Shown here: piece after piece, positions 11,381 through 20,843 of the stretch
How positions within the stretch are numbered: position 1 is the stretch's first letter
Layout of the letters: every line of letters starts with the position of its first letter
From: Madurella fahalii
Taxonomy: Eukaryota > Ascomycota > Sordariomycetes > Sordariales
DNA: 64,000 nucleotides
Direction of reading: 5' to 3'
Assembly: GCA_029876055.1 (NCBI GenBank)
Contig: CM056875.1
Coordinates: 4,117,001 to 4,181,000, forward strand
The notes under the pieces: generated by a model
The model's input: only the letters and a program-made list of their open reading frames with translations
What the model was told of the DNA's origin: nothing
Database searches by the model: none
Made by a program: the position numbers and the translations under genes

Positions 11381-12084
11381 GGAGCGGCTCTTTTCGGACT
11401 TTAGAGATTCCTAGTATTCTCTTTCCGCAACAGTCGCAGCCTACCAGTCTTGGCCAGTTGCTGATCGTTGCGTGTGCCGGGGAATTCAGAGTCAGGTTCT
11501 ATGCAAGGCAGTAGACCAGTTTCCCGAAACTGAGGAGGATTTGAATGAGTGATGGGCTCTGACAAATCCCGGAAGCGTATTACCGATACCCCCCAAGCTA
11601 CCACACCCAGCTCGCACCACGTACCCAGGCCGTTCCGAGATGCCCACAGACTGTGATGGGGGTGACATCAGAGGTTCCGAGATAAGAAACCCAGCTGTAC
11701 CAGAACTGCCACGCAGAATTTCGTCTGACATTGTGGTAACAAACGATCATGAGGTCAATCCACGGCCCCTGCCCTCCTTACGCAGCAGAGTGTTACTTGA
11801 TGAAGGGAAAGTTTGTGTATCATTAGTATTGTCAAGTGGCAGCACCTGCCAGATTGAGAGGGGTTGCCCGCAAATTTGCCATGCCCACGAAAATCGCGGG
11901 GTCCTGCAAGAATGGAAACGGTCGGGTGACTGCAACCCGCCAAGAGAAAACAAATCACGAGATTGAACTCCAAGTCCAAAAAAAAAACAACCTCCTGATC
12001 TCTCAAATGGGACAGGTTCCCTCTCTCGCACTCTGAGAAAGGAAAGGAACAGCACGCGCGCACACACCCGCGCGCTCCGAAAGG
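11381..12084. other. intergenic region
   Basis: Sits between the reductase and the membrane-protein gene on the same strand. The last 100 bases contain an A-rich run (about 11975-11990) and a CA/GC-rich leader next to the ATG at 12085. No gene supported. Confidence 0.4.
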
Positions 12085-13206
12085 ATGGACTCGCCAACTC
12101 GCCGCCGCGCGCGACATGCGGTGCACGCCCTCCCGCTGCGGTACCTGCTCGTCGTGCCCATCCTGCTGGCCGCGCTGACGGGCTACGTCTTCTTCGCCCA
12201 CAGCGACACCAACATCTACATGCTCTACAGCCAATGCCACGCGCGGTCCCGGGTCCCGTGGCTGTCGCACATCCCCCTCGTCGGCAGCCCGGCGTGCTTC
12301 GTGGTCAGCTTCTTCCACGAGGCCGTCGCGTCGGCGCGCGCCTTTAGCGTCATGGCCGTCGCCCTGTCGTTCGTGGCCGGCCTGCTGACCGTCAGCACCG
12401 TCGAGGCCGCGCGCATCTGCAACTCGCCCAGCGTGCTGATCGCCTGCCCGACCGGCCCCTGGCTCGTCTTCGACCTGGTGGGTGGCGCCCTGGTCTGGGA
12501 GCTCGTCATCATCCCCGCCTACTTCCACCGCAGCAGGGCCATCATCGCCGCCCGCCGTCAGGGGGGACCGGCCCGGCTGCCCGAGCCCGCCGATCCGACC
12601 TTTGGCGAGGCGATGCGCCACCTGGCCAAGGTCGCCGAGACGGTGGCCATCCCGGCCGCCGTGGCCGCCGGCTACGTCGTCCCCGCCGTGCTGATGCTGG
12701 TCCTGGACGAGCCCGCCGCGGTGCTCGCGTGGCTCTTCTTCCCCGTCTGGGTCTCGCTCGTGCGCCGGCTCGTCCGCAGGGCCGTGCTGGCCGCGCGCGA
12801 CGGCTGGCAGGTCAGCCTCCACCTCGAGTCGAACCGGCCGGCGCTGCTCGCCATGTACGCCGTGCCCATCGTCTGCTCCGTCCTGTCCCACGGGCTGCTC
12901 ATCTGGAGCCTGACGCAGCCCGATGACCGGAGAGAGATGACGCGCGCAACCACAAAGTTTGTCATCATCAACGCCTTCTTCATCGGACTAACCGTTGTGT
13001 ACTGGATCCTTGTCGAAGCGGGATGGAGGGTAGTCCTCGTGATGGTCGGAGCGTCAGTCGTGCTGGGCCCAGGTGCCGGTATCTGCCTCGGGTGGATCTA
13101 CCGGGAGCGGACGGTCGATCCGGATCCGAGGGTCACGGTTGTCGCCGTAGGAGCCCGGAGGGGCAGTGGTGACAGTCCGTCAGAGGAGACCCCGCTCCTG
13201 CGGTGA
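12085..13206 (+). CDS. polytopic integral membrane protein, function unknown
   Basis: A single-exon 373-aa frame. A short basic N-terminus (MDSPTRRRARHAVHALPLR) precedes about eight hydrophobic segments: around residues 19-37, 60-80, 88-106, 131-150, 190-210, 213-231, 255-275 and 293-333 (the last may be two). Loops contain Arg/Lys on the side expected to be cytosolic. The C-terminal tail after the last helix is hydrophilic and ends EETPLLR, an acidic dileucine pattern (E-x-x-x-L-L) of the kind that directs sorting to vacuole or endosome in eukaryotes. The first 850 bases are strongly GC-rich with G/C in most third positions, and the last 270 bases less so. I recognise no transporter or enzyme signature, so it is a membrane protein of unknown role. 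Confidence 0.75.
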   Translation: MDSPTRRRARHAVHALPLRYLLVVPILLAALTGYVFFAHSDTNIYMLYSQCHARSRVPWLSHIPLVGSPACFVVSFFHEAVASARAFSVMAVALSFVAGLLTVSTVEAARICNSPSVLIACPTGPWLVFDLVGGALVWELVIIPAYFHRSRAIIAARRQGGPARLPEPADPTFGEAMRHLAKVAETVAIPAAVAAGYVVPAVLMLVLDEPAAVLAWLFFPVWVSLVRRLVRRAVLAARDGWQVSLHLESNRPALLAMYAVPIVCSVLSHGLLIWSLTQPDDRREMTRATTKFVIINAFFIGLTVVYWILVEAGWRVVLVMVGASVVLGPGAGICLGWIYRERTVDPDPRVTVVAVGARRGSGDSPSEETPLLR

Positions 13207-13615
13207 GAGGCTAAAAGGGGGTTGGGGGGGTTTCGCTTGGTATGACCAGGCGACTGGACGCGCCGGAGATGGGGATCTGCTGTATTTGTAATGTCTTTTA
13301 ATGATGTACACGAGCCATCTAGAAATACCGTCATGATTTAATGTAATATCGAGCAACAAGCAGCTCTCTCATCCGCATCCTTTCTGCGTTGATATGCCAT
13401 GCATTATTCAGGCCTGCGAACCCCACAAAAATGCAAAAAGAAGCGCCACGATGCGCTAAAACGCAACCCCCCGGCAAGTAAGCGGGGATGGCGACATCAG
13501 AACCCTCGATGGCGTGACGGGCTCGCCGTCATTTTTGACCACGGCTAACCCACGCCGGAGAAAACTCGCCTGTAAAGTGTCGCGGAGCCCTGGCTGCATC
13601 GCGGCACGCGCTCGA
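13207..13615. other. convergent intergenic region
   Basis: Short 3' flank shared by the membrane-protein gene (+) and the Zn-cluster factor (-). No supported feature. Confidence 0.4.
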
Positions 13616-15817
13616 TCACGCGCTGGTCCCAGGGAAGTGCCCAAAGTTGGACCAGCCAGGCGAGAAGACCGACCACGACTCTGGCCCGAACCATTCAGAC
13701 CCAAAGTTGAGCCCGTCAGCTACCTCTTCGAATGCATTACTGGCACTTGTCCCTACGCTCGTCTGGGAAGCCGGGGCCACGCTGGGCATCACCGTCTCAG
13801 CCATGGGCAGGCCTAGCGGGTCGATGGGTGTCACTGCTAGTCCTGGCATAGGCATCTGAAGATGCTCTACTTGCGTCCGGTTGATTGGACCGGGAGGAAG
13901 AGCCACTGCTGGCGTGTGGGTAGCGCTGGGCATCGGTTGCCCAAGGTACGGCATGTCCATTCCGACTGCGAGACCGCGAGTGCGGCTAGGCAAGGCCGGC
14001 GGGACTTCTGGCAGCGACAGTCCATTTGCAATGAGCCGTTCAATATCAGCTTGCTGGGGATCGACTGTCAGTACTCGTTCATGGACGTGTTGAGCTGGCG
14101 AAGAACATACAATACTAGCAGATGCCGGTCCGGCCGTCGACTGCCGAGCGGCTCGGAGACAGACAGAGGCAAGTTCCTGCACACGTTCCTGAGTAAAACC
14201 GAGATTACCTCCGTCCGTCTGCAGGCTGTGGTACAAAACCCTCGAACATTGAAAGGCGCATCCGGGCATGTCAAGGTCCGTGACAGGGGCGCTGCTCCCG
14301 AGAGCTAGGAGCTGCGCAAACATGTCAGCCATGGCCCTCGCGTGCTCATAGCAGCTCCGGCGCTTGTGTGTGGCGAAGTGAGGATCTAGTTGCTGTAGCG
14401 CGGCTGGAGCAAGTGCTTCTCGCAGACCGGGGAGGAACAGGCGGTATAGATCGAGATGGCATTGCCTCCACCAGACATGGGTCATGATGAAGATGCCCAG
14501 CCTGGGAGAATAGGTCCGCAGACGCAGATTGTTCTCAGACCAGCGGAACGATTGCGGTAACCTCGCCTCGAACGCCTCCAGCTCGGCAGCGAGCTCGGCA
14601 CACTGGCCAGGCAGTCTGGATAACACTTCTGATGGTGACGCGATCACCTTGGAGGTGCACTGTAATATTCGAGTGCGCATCCATTGGATGCGGACGTGAA
14701 GTGCCATGAAACCGAGCACGTCTGGCAATGGCGGGATGACACCCGCGGGGTCAGGAGCCGGCGGCCTGAGGAGTTCGGTGGGCTCGGGCAAGTCGAACTC
14801 GAAGTTTCGTTCGTTGCAGGGGAGCTGCACATGGATCTGATGCTCGGCATCAGGCCAGAGTGCGAGATCCGGCTGGCCTGCCGATATGAACGAGTCAATC
14901 ATGTACAGCGACCACACCAGCCGGCGCCGTGACTCTCGCGCCAGGAAGCAGAGGTCCGGGCTCTCGTGGTTCAGCCGCAGAGCCGTGGCAAAGCGGCTGG
15001 CAATAGCGTGGAGCATGAAGGCCCCCGAGTAGCGCTTCGACAGAATGCGGTGTTTGACGGCAATGACTAGTGTCTGCAGACGGGGGATGGACGGCTTCTC
15101 GAGCTCTGCCAGACACACGGACACGGCTTCTTGGATGCATCGGTTGCCGTAATCCTCCATGCCGGGGCCGAGGTCCGTCAGCAAAGCCGTGATCCCAACA
15201 AGGGCAAGGATGAGAGAGCGGTCCAGCGTGCCGGCATGGTATCGTTCCATTAGGGACGCGCGATGCAAGAAGGAAAACATCGGGATGTGGTGGACATGGC
15301 GGAAGAAGCTGTCGAAAGCCCGGAGGACAACAACCTCCGCAGGGTCTGCATGATGGGCGACGACGGCAGGGGCAGGGCTCGCGGTGCTGCTGGCCGAGGT
15401 GCCGCGATCATTCGGTGAGCTCAGACGTATCTGCGCGTCGTCGTGCATCGCTGCCCCTGGCGAGGGCGCGGCGGAGGGGCTCGGCAACGGCAGCGACCGC
15501 TTCCCCGGCCGGTAGACGCACTCGAGACCCTGAGCACGGCACCGGTCGCAACTGGGCAATGAACCGCTGCACCGAGCCTTCCTGGCATGGCAGTTCTGGC
15601 ACGCCTGCCGGGCTCGGCGGCGGGGCACCGAGATGGGCGCTCCATGGCTGCCGCCCTGGACCATCTCGACGTTGGCATTTTCGTCGTACGAGCAGGCAAA
15701 GTCGAGCCGCTCACAGTTGGTGCAGATGCCTCGCCGGCCGTCGCATCGGACCTTGCGGGCTCGACACGTGACGCACGTGTTTGCCGTCCGCCTGTGTGGA
15801 CGGGGCGAGGCGCTCAT
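13616..15817 (-). CDS. transcription factor with two tandem Zn2Cys6 clusters
   Basis: Minus-strand gene from the ATG at 15817. The N-terminus has two complete binuclear zinc clusters, each C-x2-C-x6-C-x6-C-x2-C-x6-C. The first is C15-C42 (starting CVTCRARKVRC) and the second C73-C100 (starting CQNCHARKARC), with a basic RRRAR linker just before the second. Residues about 175-480 resemble the fungal-specific transcription-factor middle region, with long helices and FFRHVHHIPMFSFLHRASL. The C-terminus is Pro/Ser/Gly-rich with aromatic acidic residues, a plausible activation tail. The reading frame is open throughout. However, 14110-14054 looks like a 57-nt intron, with donor GTATGT, branch TACTGAC and acceptor CCCCAG, so the mature protein is probably 714 aa (exons 15817-14111 and 14053-13616) rather than 733 aa. 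Targets are unknown. Confidence 0.88.
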   Translation of the reverse strand: MSASPRPHRRTANTCVTCRARKVRCDGRRGICTNCERLDFACSYDENANVEMVQGGSHGAPISVPRRRARQACQNCHARKARCSGSLPSCDRCRAQGLECVYRPGKRSLPLPSPSAAPSPGAAMHDDAQIRLSSPNDRGTSASSTASPAPAVVAHHADPAEVVVLRAFDSFFRHVHHIPMFSFLHRASLMERYHAGTLDRSLILALVGITALLTDLGPGMEDYGNRCIQEAVSVCLAELEKPSIPRLQTLVIAVKHRILSKRYSGAFMLHAIASRFATALRLNHESPDLCFLARESRRRLVWSLYMIDSFISAGQPDLALWPDAEHQIHVQLPCNERNFEFDLPEPTELLRPPAPDPAGVIPPLPDVLGFMALHVRIQWMRTRILQCTSKVIASPSEVLSRLPGQCAELAAELEAFEARLPQSFRWSENNLRLRTYSPRLGIFIMTHVWWRQCHLDLYRLFLPGLREALAPAALQQLDPHFATHKRRSCYEHARAMADMFAQLLALGSSAPVTDLDMPGCAFQCSRVLYHSLQTDGGNLGFTQERVQELASVCLRAARQSTAGPASASIVCSSPAQHVHERVLTVDPQQADIERLIANGLSLPEVPPALPSRTRGLAVGMDMPYLGQPMPSATHTPAVALPPGPINRTQVEHLQMPMPGLAVTPIDPLGLPMAETVMPSVAPASQTSVGTSASNAFEEVADGLNFGSEWFGPESWSVFSPGWSNFGHFPGTSA

Positions 15818-16634
15818 GGTGTCATCGACCGTCACGGGCAATGACTGTTCGCGGCGACGATGCCGGGATGTCCCGCGGTCCACGGCTTGCTGAACGAGCT
15901 GGTGGACCTAGAGGCTGAAGTACTATAGGCATTTCGTGCACTTGCGCCCCCGCTGCAGCCTGATGCGCGATACTGTTCAAATCTCTGCCGGCCAGCTTTG
16001 GTGATGGGAGAAGCCAAGTTCAAAGTCGGCCAAAGACGTGTTGCATGCGCACTGGCGCCGCTGCCGTTGGGGTTGGGCCCGCTTTGAGCCTTGGCACCCG
16101 CGTGTTGTTCGCTGCCCCACCAGATTCCGTGTGGCGTTGGTTCCAAGAAGAGGAAAGGAAAGGAAAAAAAACAAAAAACAAAAAAAACATAACTCTATAT
16201 ATATATATATATACGTAACAAGTAATAGCTTCGTTGCCGGTATGCCGTTATATGATAAGCGCAATCTGCGCGGGATAGTTTTGCAGAGATGGTAAGTATC
16301 TATCCAACACAATTCGTGGCTATCAGATATCAAGATCATGTAGTCAGGTTACCCAGTCCCGCTTCCACTGTTGCTTGGGCACCCGAATGAACACGAACAT
16401 ATCGCTTTTACAAGTATGCGAGGAAGAATTAGTTTGAGAGTAGTTGGTATTCTATGCCACGACCTATGCGTTTATCAGCAACCACGGCGAGCAAGTCTAA
16501 GCAGTGAATTAGTGCAGATCCCGAGACCATCAACACCTACGCCAGATCCACCACAGCCGGCGCCTATCCCACGAATACAAACCACGGAGCGAAAACCACT
16601 GCTCGTTCTGCCGCTTTTTCTCATCCGTCCCTCA
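15818..16634. other. promoter of Zn-cluster factor and 3' flank of PARP
   Basis: Contains a purine/A-rich run at about 16150-16190 (pyrimidine-rich when read in the direction of the factor gene) and a short (AT)n run at about 16195-16213. No gene is supported. Confidence 0.5.
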
Positions 16635-19007
16635 TCACATCTTCACCCGCAGAAGATAACGTAGGCGGACCTGGGCCACGTCGTAGCAAATGTACTCGTT
16701 GTACCATAGACTAGCCCCAGGAACTTTGGTGTCTCCCGGCACGACCGATGTGTCCGGCTGCGAGTTGCTTTGTTAGTCAGGTTAATCTCGGCAAGGGGCA
16801 GAGAAGGACTAACCATCATGACCCCTGACAGGGACGGATGGACACAACCGGCGTCCTTCCACTTGCTCGGACCAGTACGTCCCTGGCCCCAGGTCGATAC
16901 CATGCCTTTCCTTTTCGCGTCCTCTCCCGCATTAAAAGAGGAGTGGACCAGCTCCTGCATGGGGTTCCCGAGCTCCGCCTCGCAAAGCAGGAGGAGTGCG
17001 GTGCCTCCAGACATGTACGAGCAGCAGTAGTTCGCTGATTTAGACGCCATGTCGGCGAGATAGATGCCTTTCCCGAACATATAGCCCGATACCGGAGCCT
17101 CTTTAAAAAATCACAAAATGCGTTAGTATGCCTGGCCATGGGCGTCAGAAGCCGCGATGGGCCGCGTAACAACTCACCTGGCGGTGCGATTCGAAGGCCT
17201 TGGCTGAGGATACCGCCAAAGTTTGTGCAGCGGGAGCCGTGCCACAGCAGGCGGCGGTTCTGAGACATCTTGCCAAAGACGCTGCTGTCGAACCGGTCCT
17301 TCTCACCCTCACGCTCGATGCGAAAGATCGCTTCGACTTGGTAACTATGTCCGTGGGTGGCACCGCGGGACTCGTTCAAGTAGTTCTGTAGTTGGGTGAA
17401 CTCGCTGCTGGTCGGGTCCAGCGGCGTCATCTCTTGCATCTTGAGGCCCTGGTACTGCTTGTCAAGAGGATGGATGTCGTCGTCTCCCGCCTTTTCCATC
17501 TTCATGATAAGAGCCGCGTCCTTCATATCGCTCAAGCTCTCGAGAAGTTCTATTTCTCTCTTGAGCATTTGCTGGTCGTTGATGACGGGGGGCCGATTCC
17601 GACCAAAGGCGTGAGGAATGAGCGAGTAAAACGAGTTTGAGAGCTGCTCCACCGCGGACATGTACGCCATCCCATATGTGCTCGCCGCTTGGGTCGGGTC
17701 GTCGATCAAAGCCGACAAGTCCTTCAGAGCCTGGAAACCCCGTGTGATGGTTGCCTTGCTGAGCTTCCCGAGCGGCAACTTGTTGGCGTCGTAGTTGAGC
17801 GCCGACATAGTGGCCGCAAAGTATTGTTGGTTGAAGATCAGTTGCATGAGCTGCTGGACGGCAGGGTGGAGCGTGCACTTTGGTGGCTGCCAGTCGGATG
17901 ATTTTTCCTTCTTCCCCTTGGCTTCTTCCGCCTCGTCCTCTTCGTCATCGGAATCCTCGCTGTAGTTCCGTTCCACAAAGGCGTACTTGCCAGGCTTGGG
18001 GTTCTCGCCGCGCTGACTCCAGGCGAGGCCTGACTTGTCCTTGAACTTCTTCTCATACTGTTGCTTAGCTTCCTCAAGGCCGCCCTCAGCAGCCACTTGG
18101 GTCTGGCCTCGCTCACCGACGCGGCCCCATCGGGTCCACGTCCTGTAGACGCCATTCGGATCCACCAGAAGCTGCCTACGTCAACAGCTGGGACGGGGTC
18201 TCGGGGCTCAGTGGACCTCACCTGGATGCGGTAGAACTTATTGTTGTTGTGTGATGCGTTGGTTTGGTTGAGTGAGGCATCGTAGATGACCCCCGAATCG
18301 TCAATAAAGACGGCAGATGTCACGTAAGGGCATCCCTCATCGAGGGGAATCTGTATGTCTTTGCGCTTTGCAACTTGACCTGCGCCCATGACAGGCTCCG
18401 CCTTCGCCTTGCTCTTACCCTTCTTTGCTTCCGGCTCGGCATCGGCTGCACCATTGGCGTCTTGCATCTTGACATCATCCGCCTCGCTAGGCTTGGCAGC
18501 TGCTCCCCTGCGCGCTCTCGTCCGCTTGGCCTTAGGAGCGGTCTCGTTGTCCGAGGCATTGTTGGTAGCGGGCGGGGGGGATGGTCGCTTCCGTGTCCTA
18601 CTGGCGGCGGTGGATGTGGTGCCGTTGGTCTGGGAGGATGTGGGCTTGGATGCACCGGCCTGGGCCTCGTCGTCGTCGTCCGAGCCGGTACCTCCTGGAA
18701 CAAAGTCCTTCTCTGGCTCCCTGGTCTTGTTCTGCTCGCAAAGCGACAGCCACTCCATGCTGACAATGGGAATGCCAAGTGACTGTGCTTTTGCAACCTT
18801 TGGGGACGGCTTTTTGTAGTCGGCCTCTGTTGCCACGAGATGAGTTGTATCATCAGTCACGGTGCTTGCCACGGTTGCGCCGGCCGCTTCCGCCTTGGCC
18901 TTGAGAGCGGCTTGGGGAACACCTGGAAATGTCCCGCTGAGAGCGATCTTGCAGCCGTCAAGGGCTGGCTTGGCCGGAGCGGCCGCCTTCCCCCTTCTGG
19001 GCGGCAT
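16635..19007 (-). CDS. poly(ADP-ribose) polymerase (BRCT-WGR-PARP)
   Basis: Four exons are inferred: 19007-18222, 18171-17178, 17100-16814 and 16757-16635. The three introns are 50, 77 and 56 bp and the product is 729 aa. Domain order: BRCT at about residues 15-95 (GCKIALSGTFPGVP); an acidic/Ser-rich linker with the basic stretch PKAKRTRARRG, a likely nuclear signal; WGR at about 242-330 (TWTRWGRVGERGQ); the helical PARP regulatory domain; then the catalytic domain. The ADP-ribosyltransferase triad is present as His573 (LLWHGSR), Tyr607 (FGKGIYLADM) and Glu710 (YNEYICYD). It lacks the N-terminal zinc fingers of animal PARP1, as is usual for filamentous fungi. It should use NAD+ to ADP-ribosylate proteins in the nucleus in DNA-damage and ageing responses, as known for the family. 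Exon joins reproduce conserved family sequence at every junction. Confidence 0.96.
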
Positions 19008-19985
19008 ACTGGCCGAAATCTAGAAGTTGGATGATGTTGTGTGCCCGAAGGCGGACAAAAGTTAAGTAAAGATAAATCTAAAATCAAATGACAAGGTTTG
19101 TCTGCCCCCAATTGGCCGACGCGAGGAAGTACTGAATAGCAAGAGGATCGAGCAGACCCGGTTTCCGCCTGCTTCGGGGTTGATGAGAAAGAGTAGATCA
19201 AAGCTGCCGAAAGGGCTTCGATCGAGAGAAAGGGAACGGTTTGCTGTCACTCATAAATACTCGACAAAATTTGGATCTGATGGTTTGCGCGCGACCGTGT
19301 TGAGCAGGCAACAGCGCCTCTTTCCAGGGTTGGAGCGCGAAATCACGAGACACCACGCCAGGCATCAAAGCCGCTAAGATTATGCCAGGTCCACAACAAG
19401 TTAGGCAACGGCCAGTCCCCCCACACATGAAATTGTGCGCTGCAGCTGAGGGCCTGGAGCGGGCTTCTCCCATCCCGACATCAACCTCATCCCTGGCTAT
19501 TCGCGGCTTCGGATCGACCAGAAATACATGCTGCGGAACTAGCGGTCCTACGATTGCACGCATCGCTCCTCAATTGGCTTGCTGCAACGAGTCGGGGTGG
19601 ACAAAGTTTGCCTCACCTCAGCCAAGGTGCCAAGTGATTGCAACGAACAATCGAACGAAACAGTTTCGATTCACTTACAGCACACACTGCTGATAGTTTA
19701 GTGCCAAGCTCCTTTATTGCTGCATCCAAGGTGTTGAAACAGTTGTGATTCCTCATTCGAACATTTTCTACGGGCCTAGGAGACAAAGGATGACGAAGTA
19801 CGAACAGGCGGTTTGTGCAGACGCCCTAGGGCTTCCTCTTTCAAGTCGTTGCTAGCCATAAACCCACACCAGCGGCATTAGGAGTCAAGAACAGCCGCCG
19901 ATTAAAAGAGCATTTGAGTTTCTCTCTATCACGGCCGCCTCCTCCAAGCCCGAAGCAATCTTCCTTCCAGGTCCAGGTGCGAAAC
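19008..19985. promoter_or_regulatory. divergent intergenic promoter (PARP / orphan)
   Basis: Separates the divergently transcribed PARP and orphan genes. I see no clear TATA box and no supported gene. The frame that begins at a TTG at 19914 is an N-terminal extension of the orphan without an ATG. Confidence 0.4.
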
Positions 19986-20843
19986 ATGTCATCCTTCTCT
20001 GGAACTCCAGCCTGTGGTGAGCCGCAGCCGAGCACGCCAGCTCCGCTCCTCCACACTCGCGGTGGGATTGACAGACGGTCACCCAGTCCGTATTACTACT
20101 TGCCTGACCTAGATTCTCCAGTCCGAGGATTCACCCCGCTTTGCTCGCCGACTCTATCCTTGAACGCACCACCTAGTCCGTCCGATTACGAGAGTATCCG
20201 GACCGGCTCCCCCTACGCTCTCCATCCAATTCAGATTAGGAGAACTCCAAGCACCATTTCCAGCATTTCTACCGCAACCAGTGCGGGCGGAGCACCCCTG
20301 ACGGGGACATCGATGCTAGAGAACAACGTTAAGGCGACTGAACCGGAAGTCGGCATTTTAATAGCGAACGGACTGACGTATGGGCAGGCCTGGTATCTGT
20401 GGGAACGGGCCCGCCCGGCTTTGAGCGAGCCTTTCAATGGCGCCTTTGACATTGAGGACTTCAACATCTCTCTTGAGCGGATCTGCCTTAACCATGGGAA
20501 ACAAGTGACCGGAGCTGAGGTCATGACGGCATTCTCCGAGATGGCGGTTCTCTGGAGACGCGCCGAAGGCGAATTCGTGCGTGGGTTTGAGGTGCTTCTG
20601 CGTAAGCTCACCGGTGAGCCGTGTGCCGAAAGGCATTTCGACACTCGTTACAATTATTGGGCAGTTGGAAATGACGACGATGCGTTCCATTGCCAGTTCA
20701 GTTTGATCGAGAAAGCAAAAGCCGGCTGCAAGTCCGGGATGGCTGTCGATAAGGTAAGGTCTCGCATACTCCAAGCCAAGGAGAAACACCGTGTCCCGTT
20801 GCGATATTCCAACCCGCCATATTCCAACGTACGTGGAAGATAA
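19986..20843 (+). CDS. hypothetical protein (285 aa)
   Basis: Single-exon frame from the first ATG at 19986. The N-terminal 110 residues are Ser/Pro-rich and low complexity, with SPSPYYYLPDLDSPV and repeated S/T-P sites that could be phosphorylated. From about residue 125 onward the composition turns globular and helical: ANGLTYGQAWYLWERARP, ISLERICLNHGKQVTG, FDTRYNYWAVGNDDDAF. No signal peptide, membrane helix or catalytic motif is visible, and I do not recognise the family. It sits divergent from PARP with a 1-kb spacer and ahead of a 2.5-kb gene-poor region. The contrast between a disordered N-terminus and an ordered C-terminus supports a real protein. Confidence 0.6.
   Translation: MSSFSGTPACGEPQPSTPAPLLHTRGGIDRRSPSPYYYLPDLDSPVRGFTPLCSPTLSLNAPPSPSDYESIRTGSPYALHPIQIRRTPSTISSISTATSAGGAPLTGTSMLENNVKATEPEVGILIANGLTYGQAWYLWERARPALSEPFNGAFDIEDFNISLERICLNHGKQVTGAEVMTAFSEMAVLWRRAEGEFVRGFEVLLRKLTGEPCAERHFDTRYNYWAVGNDDDAFHCQFSLIEKAKAGCKSGMAVDKVRSRILQAKEKHRVPLRYSNPPYSNVRGR

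Noticed and set aside
11755..12891. 378-aa minus-strand open frame opposite the membrane-protein gene
   Set aside because: It lies antisense to a GC-rich gene, where stops are rare by composition. It is Gly/Asp/Arg/His-rich with no domain, while the plus strand shows clear membrane helices.
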